A program made the translations under genes and the position numbers. From Pseudomonadales bacterium (lineage in GTDB: Bacteria > Pseudomonadota > Gammaproteobacteria > Pseudomonadales > DT-91), in assembly GCA_013215025.1 (NCBI GenBank), contig JABSRR010000159.1:1-8114 (forward strand): a stretch of DNA of 8,114 nucleotides, read 5' to 3'. The notes beneath the pieces are model-generated. The model did no database searches. It was not told the origin of the DNA and was given only the letters and a program-made list of their open reading frames with translations. Shown here in pieces: positions 1 to 7,145 of this stretch. How positions within the stretch are numbered: position 1 is the first letter of the stretch; each line of letters opens with the position of its first letter.

Positions 1-131
1 TGATAAAGCAGAATACCGGTTACATCTCGCTGTTGATTAGCATGCCGCGATTGCTGCAGTAACTGCGACAAAGACTGTTGATCAGAAAAATAACTGCTTT
101 GACTAAGGTACGCTAATTGGTAGACACTCAT
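1..131 (-). CDS. BLUF-domain blue-light photoreceptor, N-terminal part (truncated by window edge)
   Basis: Forty-three codons are visible before the gene runs off the left edge. The translation begins MSVYQLAYLSQSSYF and ends with the segment DVTGILLY, the beta1 strand and beta2 region of a BLUF (sensor of blue light using FAD) domain. Aligned without gaps to the start of cyanobacterial PixD (from memory), Tyr8 falls on the photoactive tyrosine and Asn32 on the flavin-binding asparagine, both essential in the BLUF photocycle. The start at 131 is chosen because a strong GGGGAGGG ribosome binding site lies 6 nt upstream and because BLUF proteins begin within a few residues of beta1. In-frame ATGs at 170 and 176 lack a good ribosome site. 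The key Gln and Trp/Met and any C-terminal output domain lie outside the window, so whether this is a short stand-alone BLUF protein or a BLUF-EAL or other fusion cannot be told. It is co-directional with the carboxylase operon but separated from it by a terminator. Confidence 0.85.
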   Translation of the reverse strand, partial: MSVYQLAYLSQSSYFSDQQSLSQLLQQSRHANQQRDVTGILLY

Positions 132-137
132 TGTATG

Positions 138-145
138 CCCTCCCC
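138..145 (-). promoter_or_regulatory. Ribosome binding site of the BLUF gene
   Basis: On the minus strand this reads GGGGAGGG, 6 nt before the ATG at 131. It is the strongest Shine-Dalgarno match in the window and decides the start against the two upstream in-frame ATGs at 170 and 176. Confidence 0.75.
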
Positions 146-174
146 ATTTTTTAAGCTTACGCCGAGGCATTTTC

Positions 175-183
175 ATTAGATCA
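175..183 (-). promoter_or_regulatory. Candidate extended -10 promoter for the BLUF gene
   Basis: The minus strand reads TGATCTAAT, an extended -10 (TGn plus TCTAAT, five of six to TATAAT). It overlaps the far end of the U-tract of the upstream terminator. No -35 hexamer is recognisable at 16-18 bp, because that position falls in the terminator stem. Transcription would start near 168, leaving a leader of about 37 nt. A promoter is needed somewhere here if the terminator is efficient, and this is the only candidate I see. Confidence 0.35.
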
Positions 184-217
184 AAAAAAACCCGCAAGCC
201 TTATGGCTTACGGGTTT
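183..217 (-). terminator. Rho-independent terminator of the carboxylase operon
   Basis: The arms AAACCCGTAAGCC and GGCTTGCGGGTTT (minus-strand reading) pair over 13 bp with a single G-U wobble and a 4-nt loop, followed by an unbroken run of U. On the plus strand the wobble becomes an A-C mismatch and the T-run is missing after the stem, so it works mainly on minus-strand transcripts. It lies about 30 nt after the stop codon of the biotin carboxylase gene and separates that operon from the BLUF gene. Confidence 0.9.
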
Positions 218-246
218 GCGAACAATTAGCTTTGTTAATATATGCG

Positions 247-3087
247 TTAAATCAGCTTTAATAGCTCGTTGGTATAAGCTTGCTTACGTGCTTTGATTTC
301 AGCAGGCGTTTCAACTTTAACCACTTCATCAGGCGTGATTTTGAATAGCGGCTGACCTTTCTTGATGATTTCACCATCGCGCTCAACCAGTACCTTATCG
401 ATCGTGCCTGAGAATTCGGCCTGAATCTTGTTGAACATTTTCATGACTTCAACAATGTATAAGGTATCGCCCGCATTAAAGTGGTCGCCCTCTTTCACAT
501 AAACTTCATGCTCTGGCGTCTCACGTGGGTAGAACATACCACCCGAGGCAGCAACAATCTCATCAGAGGCAGCAACTGGCGGCGGCACTAAAACTTTCGC
601 CATGGCGTCTTGTAGCTCTGGGTCATCCAAGCGCTCAGGAATATTGATGCTCAAATCTGGGTTAACCGCTAACTCGTAGAAACCAGACTGACAAGCTGTG
701 AATGGGATTACGTCTAATACTTCTAGACCTAATTGGAAGCCAGCATGTGAAGCTTGTACTTCTGCCCAACGCTCGGCATCAAAACCTTTCGGCGCAGCAC
801 CCGCAATTAAGCTTTCAAGTTCAGCAAAGTCAGCGGTATCTAGCATTTGCTCAAGCTGTGCATAGAAGGCAACCGCCGCATCAAGAATCACCTGATCATG
901 CGACCAAATGACACGTGCCGGAGCAGCGCGCTCATTAGCTTCCATGTTCAGGTAGTGGTAAGTATCGGCTAAGACTTTAATCGGGTTCTCAGTCCACTTA
1001 AAGTGACCGTCGACCAGCTCAAAATGTTCTTTATGCAGTGACAACCAACCTGAAAGAATATGTGCATCAGCAAATAAGTTTTCGATTGGGCGAAGCAATA
1101 AAGAGCGCTTGCGTTCGATTGCCGCTTGCGTTGCTTTAGCAGCGTCATCGCCCGCTTCAGACACAGCTTTTTTCAGTACGCTGTTGAATGCGTAATCTAA
1201 ATCAAGCTGGTTCGCTTCGTGCTTTAACTGACCGACTGCAGTTAGGTAAGGCACGATAAAGCGCGTAGTTGGACGTGCATTGATACCGTTACCAATAAAC
1301 CAGTTAACCAAGCCGTAGTGGAACTCAAGGTTGGTTTTAAGGTCACTACCTTGCATATTGGTGCGACGAACCACTTCAGCCATATTTTGGTAAGTGGCCA
1401 TACGGTCTTTACCAACCGTCAACAATAACGCAACGTTAGAGTCATAGGCACCCGCTAAACGGTACTGCATAAACATATCAGTATCTGGGTTACGTAAGCT
1501 GATACCTTGGTCATCACGCACTTCACCGTCGATTGGATTTGACCACTTCTTGATCACACCACCCGCATGCGGCTGTAATGCTTCGTTAGTGGCATTCAAA
1601 CGTGCTTCAACAGAAGTCTCTGAGCGAGGGAAACGTGTTGGCTTAGGTAAACGCGTCCCGTGAGCAGCGATTAAGGCCATCACTTCTACTAAAGACTCGG
1701 TTTCGAAGTAGTCGTTTTCGTTTTCTGGGTTAGTGAAACGCAAACCATAGCAAAGCTCGGTTACACGGTGCTCAACCTGAATACGCGTATTCATTTCCAT
1801 GAAGTAGTGCGCTTCGCCATCAACGATACATTCGAATGTACCTAATGAGTTAAGCTTAACGGCTTCACCAAATACAGCACCTTCGTGCTCCATTTTTTCA
1901 AGGATCACAAGGTCTTTCTTCAGCTGCTCTGCTTCTTCAGCTTTACCCGCTGCTTCAGCAACTTTGATTGCATCTTGAAGCTCTTCAACCGTAACAGAAA
2001 CCTCTAAAAGCTTTTGCTCGTGCATCTGTAATGAACAGTCACGACCACCCATGGTCATACACCACTCACCGTTACCGACAACTTGGATTTCTTGGTGACG
2101 CGTGGTATCGATATTCATTTCGATTAACACGTTTTTGTTATCGCCAACGCCGTTGGTTTTAAGCTCGATCAAACATTCAACCGTTAGCTCTGGTACGACA
2201 GCAACGGCTTTCTCTACTTTCTCTTCAAGCGTTGCACCTTCTTGCGAATTCGCAGATTGAAGAATACGCTGACCTTTACCGCCACCACCGGCAATCGCTT
2301 TTAAACGAAAGCGATTATTAGGCTTTTCAGTGAGTAATTCACGTGCCACATTTTGCAGCGCTAAACCGATGTCTTTTGCATCAATGATGTCGATACCAGC
2401 ATCGTATGAGGCCTTAAGCAGAGCCAGGCATTTTTCTTCCAGATCTTCACAGGCTGCGAAATCAACGTCTAAGTTATTGTCTTTCGCACAAGCTTCTAAA
2501 CCGTCTTCACCGTATTTAGCGATTAATGCACGGCTAGTTGCGTTATCAACACCTGGTGTTACCGATACACCCGCTTTCAGTGCGGTACGTTTGGCGCTGT
2601 CTTTCATACCGGCTGAACGCTGGGTGTAAGAACCTGGACCCATGAAATTAAGGCCCGCGTTCTCCATGCCTTCAACCATTTCAGCATCTTCCGACATGAA
2701 ACCGTAACCGGCGAAAATAGCATTATAACCATTAGATTTAGCGATTTGCGCGATTTGCTTAATCCGTACCGCACGTTCTTCTTTATCAGCACCGGTATAA
2801 TCAGGCACACGATGAACACGCGATGGGTCGGTTAATTTGCGTAACTCAGGCGATAACGCATTGGTGTAGGTAATCGAATCTTTTTCGGATAACAAAATAC
2901 CGTAGTTGTTGATACCCATTTCATCGAACACGTCCATCGCTTCTTTACGGATAGGACCACGACAAATAATTAATGGCTTTAATACGCCCTCTACTGAGAA
3001 GCTTTGCACCCACTCTGAAGCATGAGCAGCCAATTTACGATCCGCATGAATTAGCGGGTTGTTTAAGTAGTTTTGATTGCTAGACAC
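247..3087 (-). CDS. Biotin carboxylase / biotin carboxyl carrier fusion, subunit of an atypical acyl-CoA carboxylase
   Basis: This 946-residue cytoplasmic protein should carboxylate its own biotin with ATP and bicarbonate and pass the carboxyl group to the carboxyltransferase encoded just upstream. Residues about 36-155 form the biotin carboxylase N-domain and about 156-450 the ATP-grasp part. Seen against E. coli AccC: Lys162 (K116), Lys263 followed by the glycine loop GGGGKGQR (K159), His331 and Gln335 in RHQEIQV, GRDCSLQ at 348-354, Glu419 (E276), and Glu431, Asn433 and Arg435 in the catalytic EMNTRIQVEH. Residues 848-918 are the biotinyl domain, with VMKM placing biotin on Lys883. The protein is much longer than stand-alone AccC (about 450): there is extra sequence at about 185-245 and 365-400 and a roughly 250-residue segment of unknown fold between the two domains. 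The start is GTG, supported by AAAGGG 7 nt upstream. It is the second gene of a two-gene operon and is followed by a terminator. The function class is firm; the acyl-CoA substrate is unknown. Confidence 0.88.
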   Translation of the reverse strand: MSSNQNYLNNPLIHADRKLAAHASEWVQSFSVEGVLKPLIICRGPIRKEAMDVFDEMGINNYGILLSEKDSITYTNALSPELRKLTDPSRVHRVPDYTGADKEERAVRIKQIAQIAKSNGYNAIFAGYGFMSEDAEMVEGMENAGLNFMGPGSYTQRSAGMKDSAKRTALKAGVSVTPGVDNATSRALIAKYGEDGLEACAKDNNLDVDFAACEDLEEKCLALLKASYDAGIDIIDAKDIGLALQNVARELLTEKPNNRFRLKAIAGGGGKGQRILQSANSQEGATLEEKVEKAVAVVPELTVECLIELKTNGVGDNKNVLIEMNIDTTRHQEIQVVGNGEWCMTMGGRDCSLQMHEQKLLEVSVTVEELQDAIKVAEAAGKAEEAEQLKKDLVILEKMEHEGAVFGEAVKLNSLGTFECIVDGEAHYFMEMNTRIQVEHRVTELCYGLRFTNPENENDYFETESLVEVMALIAAHGTRLPKPTRFPRSETSVEARLNATNEALQPHAGGVIKKWSNPIDGEVRDDQGISLRNPDTDMFMQYRLAGAYDSNVALLLTVGKDRMATYQNMAEVVRRTNMQGSDLKTNLEFHYGLVNWFIGNGINARPTTRFIVPYLTAVGQLKHEANQLDLDYAFNSVLKKAVSEAGDDAAKATQAAIERKRSLLLRPIENLFADAHILSGWLSLHKEHFELVDGHFKWTENPIKVLADTYHYLNMEANERAAPARVIWSHDQVILDAAVAFYAQLEQMLDTADFAELESLIAGAAPKGFDAERWAEVQASHAGFQLGLEVLDVIPFTACQSGFYELAVNPDLSINIPERLDDPELQDAMAKVLVPPPVAASDEIVAASGGMFYPRETPEHEVYVKEGDHFNAGDTLYIVEVMKMFNKIQAEFSGTIDKVLVERDGEIIKKGQPLFKITPDEVVKVETPAEIKARKQAYTNELLKLI

Positions 3088-3094
3088 AATAATA

Positions 3095-3100
3095 CCCTTT
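3095..3100 (-). promoter_or_regulatory. Ribosome binding site for the GTG-initiated biotin carboxylase gene
   Basis: The minus strand reads AAAGGG, 7 nt before the GTG at 3087, inside the 28-bp gap between the two carboxylase genes. There is no in-frame ATG nearby, so this site supports GTG as the true start. Confidence 0.6.
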
Positions 3101-3115
3101 TTATATTCTGCTCAA

Positions 3116-4846
3116 TTAATGGAATTCGCGCTGTACGCCTTGTAATGGCGAAGGCTGGTAGTGGCGCATGTGGAAGTCCATTTGCTGAGATAACACTTTA
3201 CGTAACTCAGATGGCTGAACAATTTGAGAAATAGAACCAAGGCTTAATGCTTCATTCGGGTTCATTAATTGTTCTTCGTATTTCTTAGCCAGTACGGCCT
3301 CTTCAGCTTTTTGCCATTCTGCAACCTCTGCTTCAGCTTGCGCTTTTGCATCTGCTTCAGAAAGACCCTCAGCGATTTTCTCTTGCGTGGCAATCGCAAC
3401 ACGCTTAGCCACCGAGCCGCGAATCGCTCGCACTTCATCTTTAAACACATACTCAACCCCTGCAGGGCCCATTACCGCACAACGTGTGGTGGGTAATGCA
3501 CAAACAAAGTCAGCACCAGTAGGATAGTTGTTGTATGAGGCATAAGCGCCACCGAAGGCGTTACGGATTAATAATAAGAAGCGTGGCGTGCGCAAATCGA
3601 TAATCGCATCCAGCATCGCACGACCCGCTTGCACAATACCGTTATGCTCTTGCTCAGTACCTGGCTTAAAGCCGGTCGTGTCTTCCATAAAGATGATCGG
3701 AATATTGTAGACGTTACAGAAGCGGATAAAGCGGGCATTTTTGTAGGCCGCTTCAATATCTAACTGGCCTGATGCATCAGCCGAGTTATTGGCAACAAAG
3801 GCAACCACATGGCCGTTTAAACGACCCCATGCGCAAATTGTGTTACGCGCACGGTCTGGTTGGAATTCCATATAGTCGCCGTGGTCAACCAATTGTTGAA
3901 TCATGATAGAAACATCAAACGGTGTATTAAAACCGGTAGGCGAGTTTAATGCTTTCTTCAATAGAATATCGACATCCCAGGTCTCACGCGACTGCGCATC
4001 AGAGGAAGCACGAAACGGCGCCGACTCTTCGAAGTTATTGGGTAAGTAATCTAATAGTTCGATAACCTTGTTCAATGCAGCCACTTCGTCTTCAACAACA
4101 AAGTCAGTGACACCGGTAGCAGAATGCACACCAGGGCCACCCAACTCATCAGCGGTTACATCTTCACCCAAAACCGATTTCACAACGCCAGGGCCGGTTA
4201 AACCAAAAAATGTGTCTTTAGGCTGAATCAAGAACGAACCTTGACGTGGCAAGTATGAGCCACCACCTGCGTTGAAGCCAAACATACACATAATGCTTGG
4301 CACAATACCGTTAATCTTACGCAGCGCGGTAAAGGCTTTGGCGTAGCCATCAAGGCCACCGACACCCGCAGGGATATAAGCACCGGCAGAGTCATTTAAT
4401 CCCACCACAGGAATTTTACGTTTGCCCGCAAGCTCGAACAAATAAGCCAGCTTATCACCGTTGGTAGCATCCATTGAGCCGGCGCGTACGGTAAAATCGT
4501 GACCGTACAAGGCAATATCACGGCCTTTAACCTGAATAATCGCCGTTACCAATGAGGCGCCATCAAGGTTTGGACCCCAATTTTGGAATAAAACTTGTGG
4601 CTCAACATCTCTGTCGCATAAAACGCGGATACGCTCCCAGATAGTCATACGCTTTTTTAAGTGTTGACGCTGAACGCTTTTTTCCGTTGCGGCTTCAAAT
4701 GGACGTTGTTGAAGCTCATGACCTTTTTTCAAGGTTTCTTCGTACAATCCAGGCTGGTAAGATGCTTGGCCAGGTACAGCAAATTCGATTTCTTGCTTCT
4801 CTTCGAACGGGTTTTCAAGAGAAGGGATCACTTTAGATTTAGTCAT
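3116..4846 (-). CDS. Acyl-CoA carboxylase carboxyltransferase subunit (PccB/AccD5-like)
   Basis: The product transfers the carboxyl group from biotin on the partner subunit to an acyl-CoA. Both crotonase-like lobes are present in one chain. The N-lobe (about 60-265) carries [11 protein letters not shown], the [10 protein letters not shown] segment and the first oxyanion-hole glycines in FNAGGGSY (Gly194-196). The C-lobe (about 310-545) carries [16 protein letters not shown] (389-404) and the second glycine pair in [12 protein letters not shown] (Gly432-433). At 576 residues it is longer than typical PccB (about 510-540), largely through a charged Ala/Glu/Lys-rich helix at 485-525. The residue after GGAY, which is Asp in propionyl-CoA carboxylases and helps set acyl specificity, is Ala436 here, so propionyl-CoA should not be assumed. 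I chose ATG at 4846 ([10 protein letters not shown]) over an in-frame TTG at 4855, since ATG is the better codon and has GAGA just upstream; the ribosome site is weak either way. It is the first gene of the operon. Methylcrotonyl- or geranyl-CoA carboxylase is possible but the GGAY motif fits those less well. Confidence 0.9.
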   Translation of the reverse strand: MTKSKVIPSLENPFEEKQEIEFAVPGQASYQPGLYEETLKKGHELQQRPFEAATEKSVQRQHLKKRMTIWERIRVLCDRDVEPQVLFQNWGPNLDGASLVTAIIQVKGRDIALYGHDFTVRAGSMDATNGDKLAYLFELAGKRKIPVVGLNDSAGAYIPAGVGGLDGYAKAFTALRKINGIVPSIMCMFGFNAGGGSYLPRQGSFLIQPKDTFFGLTGPGVVKSVLGEDVTADELGGPGVHSATGVTDFVVEDEVAALNKVIELLDYLPNNFEESAPFRASSDAQSRETWDVDILLKKALNSPTGFNTPFDVSIMIQQLVDHGDYMEFQPDRARNTICAWGRLNGHVVAFVANNSADASGQLDIEAAYKNARFIRFCNVYNIPIIFMEDTTGFKPGTEQEHNGIVQAGRAMLDAIIDLRTPRFLLLIRNAFGGAYASYNNYPTGADFVCALPTTRCAVMGPAGVEYVFKDEVRAIRGSVAKRVAIATQEKIAEGLSEADAKAQAEAEVAEWQKAEEAVLAKKYEEQLMNPNEALSLGSISQIVQPSELRKVLSQQMDFHMRHYQPSPLQGVQREFH

Positions 4847-4874
4847 TGATCTCAATCCAGAGGCAATTATTTAA

Positions 4875-4935
4875 TTTTTAGGGTATGGCAAAAGCCTTTA
4901 AAACGCGCGATAACATATAGATTTACCCCTAAAAA
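4875..4935. repeat. Imperfect inverted repeat around the carboxylase start site, possible operator
   Basis: TTTTTAGGGTA (4875-4885) and TACCCCTAAAAA (4924-4935) are inverted copies differing by one extra C. Their midpoint is at about 4905, on top of the predicted start of transcription, and the right arm lies in the promoter spacer. Half-sites this far apart (38 bp between arms) could bind a regulator that loops or two dimers, or could be chance in an AT-rich stretch. Confidence 0.3.
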
Positions 4936-4940
4936 GTCAA
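4912..4940 (-). promoter_or_regulatory. Sigma-70 promoter of the carboxylase operon
   Basis: Read on the minus strand, TTGACT (4935-4940) and TATGTT (4912-4917) are separated by exactly 17 bp. The -35 matches five of six and the -10 four of six. Transcription would begin near 4905, giving a leader of about 60 nt before the ATG at 4846. It is the best promoter match in the divergent intergenic region. Confidence 0.6.
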
Positions 4941-5047
4941 TGCAATTTGCGGCCAGCGAGCATGACCTGAAAAGCTATTTTTCGTGAGCGTATCGACCGC
5001 ATGAAAGTTGCTGCTTCTGACATATAAAATCTCTACAATGGGCCGCT

Positions 5048-6382
5048 ATGAAACGCTTTACCATCAACAGCCCCCTGTCAATCCGGCAATTATTCACCTA
5101 TTTTTGCGAAGAAGACTGGGCCGTATTTTTTGCTAGTGCAGGCGAAAACCCGGCCAGCCAGTTCAGCTTTTTTGCCACTAGGCCCAGCCAAACCCTTAGC
5201 TATGACATTGATAGCTTCAAACTAGAGGACTGCAAGCGCGAACTCAGAGCGGCGCTGGCACACCATCGCGACGCAGAGAACCCCTCGCTACCGTTTGCCG
5301 GAGGCTGGCTCGGCTATGCCAGCTATGAGTTAGGTTATGCACTTGACCCACTCAGCGGCAAACCAAAGCAGAAAAATCCGTCAGGCGGCGGCACTATTCC
5401 GGCATTTTGCGCCGGTTTTTATCCATGGACGGTGGTGTTTAACCATGCCGAACAGCTGACTGAGTTGATTTGCTTAGATGAGCTGTCTGATCATCAATGT
5501 GAGGCCATATTGCATGAAATCAACGCGATTACGCTGCAGCCGCAAAGTTTTGCCGCCAAAGCATTTAGCTGCGATACGGCTAGCCAGCAATACCATCAAG
5601 ACTTCGCCAGTATTCAAGGTTTTTTAACCGCCGGTGACTGTTATCAGATTAATTATGCGCAGCATTATCAAGCGCCATACCAGGGGCAACCTTTCGCCGC
5701 TTTTTGCAACCTGGCCGATTCTGTTCCATCACCGTTTATGGCCTATATAAATCGCGACGCCTTCAGCCTGCTGTCTATTTCACCAGAGCGTTTTATTCGC
5801 GTAGAAGCATCTAAGATCCTATCAAGCCCGATCAAAGGCACTGAAAAACGCAGCTCAAAAACCCGCGAAGATTTACAGCTTGCGCAGCAGCTAATGGCCA
5901 GTGAGAAAAACCGTGCCGAAAATCTCATGATTGTTGATTTAATTCGCAACGATCTTGGCAAGCACTGCGTGCCCGGCAGCATATCCGCCCATCGGCTATT
6001 TGAAATTGAAAGTTTTGCCAATGTTCACCACTTAGTAAGCCATATTGAAGGCCAACTGAGTGCGCATCTAGATGCCTTTGACGTATTTTTTGATGCCTTC
6101 CCCGGTGGCTCTATTACTGGTGCACCGAAGCAGCGTGCAATGCAAATTATTAACCAGCTAGAAAACTTTGACCGACAAATTTATTGCGGCTCCGTCTTTT
6201 TGGCCAGCTGTCATCAACGCTTTGACTCGAATATTGCGATTCGCACCCTACTCTGCGACAAAGCGGCGCAAACCGTACACGCCTGGGCGGGCGGCGGTAT
6301 TGTCAAAGACTCAGAGCTGCTCAGTGAATATCAAGAATGCAACAATAAAATCGATAAGCTGCTGAATGCCATTAGTCACTAA
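5048..6382 (+). CDS. pabB: Aminodeoxychorismate synthase component I
   Basis: PabB converts chorismate with ammonia from the PabA glutaminase to 4-amino-4-deoxychorismate, the first step towards p-aminobenzoate and folate in the cytoplasm. The 444 residues match the usual length (E. coli about 453). An N-terminal region (GGWLGYASYELGYAL, 85-99) precedes the chorismate-binding domain (about 185-440), which shows GDCYQINYAQ (196-205), SPERF (245-249), MIVDLIRNDLG (294-304), HHLVSHIEG (327-335) and FPGGSITGAPK (351-361). The decisive feature is PIKGT at 261-265: Lys263 is the PabB-specific residue, where anthranilate synthase TrpE has Ala and releases anthranilate. The start ATG has only a weak ribosome site. 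The gene is divergent from the carboxylase operon. The 3' end overlaps the next gene by 17 bp. No pabA or pabC lies in the window, so the glutaminase must be encoded elsewhere, as is common in Gammaproteobacteria. Confidence 0.95.
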   Translation: MKRFTINSPLSIRQLFTYFCEEDWAVFFASAGENPASQFSFFATRPSQTLSYDIDSFKLEDCKRELRAALAHHRDAENPSLPFAGGWLGYASYELGYALDPLSGKPKQKNPSGGGTIPAFCAGFYPWTVVFNHAEQLTELICLDELSDHQCEAILHEINAITLQPQSFAAKAFSCDTASQQYHQDFASIQGFLTAGDCYQINYAQHYQAPYQGQPFAAFCNLADSVPSPFMAYINRDAFSLLSISPERFIRVEASKILSSPIKGTEKRSSKTREDLQLAQQLMASEKNRAENLMIVDLIRNDLGKHCVPGSISAHRLFEIESFANVHHLVSHIEGQLSAHLDAFDVFFDAFPGGSITGAPKQRAMQIINQLENFDRQIYCGSVFLASCHQRFDSNIAIRTLLCDKAAQTVHAWAGGGIVKDSELLSEYQECNNKIDKLLNAISH

Positions 6383-7097
6383 TTCAGAAGCTTTATCAGC
6401 AATCGCGGCACTCGATTTTGATGTTAGAGTCATTAAGTGCAAGCGTAAAACCTTATCGCTGACGGTAAAAGAACAGTTTGTTGAGGTGAGGTCGCCCTAT
6501 TGGCTTCGCGATCAGGAAATAGAACAGTTTGTGCTGGATAAAGCTGACTGGTGCCGTTTGCGTTTACAGGAGGCGGCGGCACGACACGGTGAAAAACCTG
6601 ACTTCAGTCACGAAAGCCAGTGCCTATTTTTTGGAACGCCTAGAACTATCCTGCATCATTCTGGCAAGCCTCAAGTGATTGAGCGCGAAAATATACTGCA
6701 TGTATTTCATTATGCGACATCAGCTCATCAACCGACTAAACATGCCGCTTATTTAGCAAAATGGATGAAGCAAGAAGCCGAGCGCTACTTAAGCGCTCGC
6801 ACCCTCGAGCTTGAGCAACAGCTTTGCCCGCCAAAACCGGTAACTGCTGTGCAGTTTCGCAAAACCAAATCAAAATGGGGGCACTGTAGCAGCAAAGGCG
6901 AAATACAGCTTAACTGGCTGTTGATTATGGCCCCGCCTGAAGTAATGGACTATGTCATCATTCATGAGCTTTGTCATTTGACGTATATGAACCACTCAAA
7001 AACTTACTGGCAATTAGTCCATAGCTATTGCCCTGATTATCAACATCATATCGATTGGTTAAATCAATATGGTCACAAGATCAGCATTATTTCTTAG
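6366..7097 (+). CDS. YgjP/SprT-like zinc metallopeptidase (DUF45, M48-like)
   Basis: This 243-residue protein is a predicted cytoplasmic zinc protease of the DUF45/YgjP family; no signal peptide or membrane segment is seen. The N-terminal part (about 17-60) carries the family beta-rich start (VRVIKCKRKTLSLTV, then VRSPYWL). The catalytic part begins with FRKTKSKWGHCSSKGEIQLNW (164-184) and contains HELCH (200-204): His200 and His204 bind zinc, Glu201 is the general base, and His210 in the following NHS is the probable third ligand. The ATG lies inside pabB, 17 bp before the end of that gene and in a different frame, so its translation is probably coupled to pabB. There is no clear ribosome site of its own. 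Substrates of this family are largely unknown; the link to pabB is positional only. It is somewhat longer than E. coli YgjP (about 167 residues). Confidence 0.85.
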   Translation: MPLVTNSEALSAIAALDFDVRVIKCKRKTLSLTVKEQFVEVRSPYWLRDQEIEQFVLDKADWCRLRLQEAAARHGEKPDFSHESQCLFFGTPRTILHHSGKPQVIERENILHVFHYATSAHQPTKHAAYLAKWMKQEAERYLSARTLELEQQLCPPKPVTAVQFRKTKSKWGHCSSKGEIQLNWLLIMAPPEVMDYVIIHELCHLTYMNHSKTYWQLVHSYCPDYQHHIDWLNQYGHKISIIS

Positions 7098-7101
7098 ATG
7101 C

Positions 7102-7117
7102 TGATATACTGCGCGCC
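7102..7117 (+). promoter_or_regulatory. Extended -10 promoter of fklB with GC-rich discriminator
   Basis: TGATATACT (7102-7110) is an extended -10 (TGn plus TATACT, five of six to consensus). The -35 position falls within the last codons of the metallopeptidase gene and is weak (TCAGCA at 18 bp). The next bases, GCGCGCC, form a GC-rich discriminator of the type seen at promoters repressed by ppGpp; that regulatory reading is inference. Start expected near 7117, with a leader of about 29 nt. Confidence 0.5.
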
Positions 7118-7134
7118 TTTTTAACGCACTACTT

Positions 7135-7139
7135 AAGAG
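7135..7139 (+). promoter_or_regulatory. Ribosome binding site of fklB
   Basis: AAGAG, 6 nt before the ATG at 7146, is a modest Shine-Dalgarno match at good spacing and supports the chosen start. Confidence 0.5.
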
Positions 7140-7145
7140 TTTACT

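Noticed and set aside
132..176. Longer BLUF protein starting at in-frame ATGs at 170 or 176
   Set aside because: No ribosome site precedes them, the extra residues are basic and outside the BLUF fold, and the ATG at 131 has a very strong site.
2330..2629. Open frame of 99 codons on the plus strand inside the biotin carboxylase gene
   Set aside because: It lies antisense to a well-supported conserved gene and resembles no known protein; the same holds for the other short frames inside the large genes.
4847..4855. TTG start adding three residues to the carboxyltransferase
   Set aside because: The in-frame ATG at 4846 is a better start codon, and no ribosome site is placed at a usable distance before the TTG.
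4970..4984. Hairpin GAAAA-GCTAT-TTTTC between the divergent genes
   Set aside because: A 5-bp AT stem is too weak to be a terminator or a regulatory hairpin.
5008..5039. Sigma-70 promoter for pabB from TTGCTG and TACAAT
   Set aside because: The spacing is 20 bp, and TATAAA/TAAAAT nearby are only 9-11 bp from TTGCTG. A promoter must exist in 4860-5047, but I cannot place it.
5743..6021. Open frame of 92 codons on the minus strand inside pabB
   Set aside because: It is antisense to the conserved chorismate-binding domain and has no recognisable product.
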